In this document: positions 5,954 through 6,800 of the stretch, piece after piece
Position numbering within the stretch: position 1 is the stretch's first letter
Layout of the letters: each line of letters opens with the position of its first letter
From: Chlamydiales bacterium
GTDB taxonomy: Bacteria; Chlamydiota; Chlamydiia; Chlamydiales; JAACFD01
NCBI GenBank assembly: GCA_009937555.1
Contig: JAACFD010000137.1
Location: 1 to 6,800, forward strand
Direction of reading: 5' to 3'
DNA: 6,800 nt
Made by a program: the position numbers and the translations under genes
Notes under the pieces: model-generated
Database searches by the model: none
Told to the model about the DNA's origin: nothing
The model's input: only the letters and a program-made list of their open reading frames with translations

Positions 5954-6571
5954 TTAGGCCCCAAGAATCTGAGGCTCATAGTTACTAATAGGGTAGTTAG
6001 GGTGCTTTAACACTTTATGTATAGCTAAAGAGTAAGCTCCCTGTTTTATAAATACTTCATCAGAAGGAATAGTGATGATTCTATCCTGCACATTCTCTGG
6101 TAGCGCATTATAGTAGATTCTAAAAAGGTCTCTAATACGGTTTCTATAGTCAATGCCTGAATCTCTGACTGCATCTACAGCAAAGCTGTCAGTATCACTT
6201 GAAGGTTCTACTAGAATTATCAAATCATATTCATTAGACACCCATTCGATAGCTGCTTTTTTCAAGCTTTCAAAGTAAGCGTGAGTCTCTCTACGGTCAT
6301 CCCAGTATACAATAGCATCTAGTGAGCAGCGGTCAATAACAGCAGCTTCGTACTTTTCAGCTTTTGCCTGGAGTTCGGCTTTGATCTGAGAATGGACCAT
6401 CCAAATTTCTGTGCTAGTTGTGGCAGCTTCATTAATAGGAAAGGGGCAAGAACGCGCTTTTTCTTCGATGATTGTGGCGTTGATATTACGCTCTTTTAAG
6501 GTGACACATATTTGGTGGGCTAATGTGGTTTTACCTGCTCCGTGAGTACCTGTGACGACGATTTTTTTCAT
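5954..6571 (-). CDS. AAA_28/NadR-like P-loop kinase, copy 3 (first gene of operon)
   Basis: A 205-residue P-loop kinase, first in the operon. Walker A is GTHGAGKTT (Ala where copies 1 and 2 have Val), followed by CPFPINE, DRCSLD and the DAVRDSGIDYRNRIRD lid. Its middle region is closest to copy 2: the two share EKYEAAVIDRCSLD or a near form of it, and a 26-base identical DNA stretch around codons for EAAVIDRCS. The C-terminal third is distinct (DALPENVQDRIITIPSDE is replaced by related but different sequence in the others; here it begins NALPENVQ). AGGA about eight bases before the ATG supports the start. A candidate sigma70-type promoter lies about 50-75 bases upstream, and the PnuC-like gene follows after 17 bases. 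The substrate is not readable. Nicotinamide riboside or another nucleoside is inferred from the PnuC-like neighbour. Confidence 0.78.
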   Translation of the reverse strand: MKKIVVTGTHGAGKTTLAHQICVTLKERNINATIIEEKARSCPFPINEAATTSTEIWMVHSQIKAELQAKAEKYEAAVIDRCSLDAIVYWDDRRETHAYFESLKKAAIEWVSNEYDLIILVEPSSDTDSFAVDAVRDSGIDYRNRIRDLFRIYYNALPENVQDRIITIPSDEVFIKQGAYSLAIHKVLKHPNYPISNYEPQILGA

Positions 6572-6618
6572 GTGACGATCCTGTTTTTTTTAGAAAAGAA
6601 GGGAGTAAATAACAAAGA

Positions 6619-6647
6619 AGTATTGATCTATAAGCTTATTTTGTCAA
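6619..6647 (-). promoter_or_regulatory. Candidate sigma70-type promoter of the kinase/PnuC-like operon
   Basis: On the minus strand a perfect -35 TTGACA (6647-6642) is followed after 17 bases by AATACT (6624-6619), a 4-of-6 match to TATAAT. The expected transcript start is near 6612, leaving a leader of about 40 bases to the ATG at 6571. No other promoter-like pair was found in the 229 bases upstream of the operon. Confidence 0.5.
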
Positions 6648-6748
6648 TGGCTAGATTTATTTAGATATTAAGCAAATTTCCTTAGTGTTTTAAAGCAAGT
6701 AATATGGAGTTTTTAAAAGATTTAAGATAGCTAAAAAACAGCTTCTCT

Positions 6749-6799
6749 CTAATGCAGCAAGCCACTACTAGATTCTTCTAGAAGTTCTAGGTTCATAGA
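6749..6799 (-). other. Possible C-terminal end of a further minus-strand gene
   Basis: In one minus-strand frame, 16 codons are open from the window edge to a TAG at 6749-6751, reading SMNLELLEESSSGLLH. This could be the tail of a gene that begins outside the window, or chance. The rest of 6572-6800 is AT-rich and non-coding apart from the candidate promoter. It also contains a short palindrome CTTCTAGAAG near 6774-6783, with no assigned role. Confidence 0.15.
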
Positions 6800-6800
6800 G

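Larger units (their letters stand above)
4380..6571 (-). repeat. Tandem triplication of a P-loop kinase gene, interrupted by a PnuC-like gene
   Basis: Three copies of the same kinase gene (5954-6571, 5024-5644 and 4380-5003) lie in the same direction. In the first 48 residues, copies 1 and 2 differ at two positions, 1 and 3 at three, and 2 and 3 at five. Over the same codons copies 1 and 2 differ by about 20 synonymous changes. The duplication is therefore not recent, and the N-terminal half has been held by selection. Confidence 0.8.

Noticed and set aside
1..6800. CRISPR array, tRNA, rRNA, insertion sequence ends or integrase.
   Set aside because: No regularly spaced short repeats, cloverleaf-like sequence, transposase or recombinase frame was seen on either strand. 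The only repeats are the three kinase genes, the paralogous pair and local hairpins.

Overview
The window is an AT-rich, gene-dense stretch (roughly 35-40% G+C by eye) with Shine-Dalgarno-type start sites, so it is bacterial or bacteriophage DNA. No ribosomal, tRNA, integrase, capsid or other marker gene is present, so host and replicon cannot be fixed. Tight packing, convergent genes that share stop bases, and a salvage-type kinase/PnuC-like operon would suit a large phage or a bacterial accessory island.

Layout. Left module (1-4349): (i) the 3' part of a gene for a nucleotidyltransferase-like plus nucleoside-diphosphate-kinase-like (NDK-like) two-domain protein, with the first domain's acidic residues lost; (ii) in the same frame and directly after its TAG, a GT11 fucosyltransferase-type gene with no recognisable start codon; (iii) on the minus strand a GT47 exostosin-type glycosyltransferase, which converges on the GT11 gene so that both stops lie in one CTAG; (iv) a 137-bp divergent promoter region built around a 65-bp imperfect palindrome; (v) on the plus strand a complete paralogue of the first gene, with the nucleotidyltransferase acidic residues retained. 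The theme is glycan assembly plus nucleotide or nucleotide-sugar chemistry.

Right module (4380-6571, minus strand): a compact four-gene operon with a candidate sigma70-type promoter near 6619-6647 and a hairpin terminator at 4334-4365. Reading leftward it holds P-loop kinase copy 3, an 87-residue PnuC-like three-helix membrane protein, kinase copy 2 and kinase copy 1. The kinases are tandem paralogues of the AAA_28/NadR-kinase type, with almost identical N-terminal halves and divergent C-termini. The likely theme is uptake and phosphorylation of a nucleoside such as nicotinamide riboside. This is inference, since the substrate cannot be read from the sequence.

Most unusual points: a family fusing a nucleotidyltransferase-like fold to a shortened NDK-like domain, present as an apparently active and a degenerate copy; the start-less GT11 frame abutting an amber codon; three kinases kept under protein-level selection around a half-size PnuC; and an intrinsic terminator for the GT47 gene hidden antisense inside the GT11 coding sequence.
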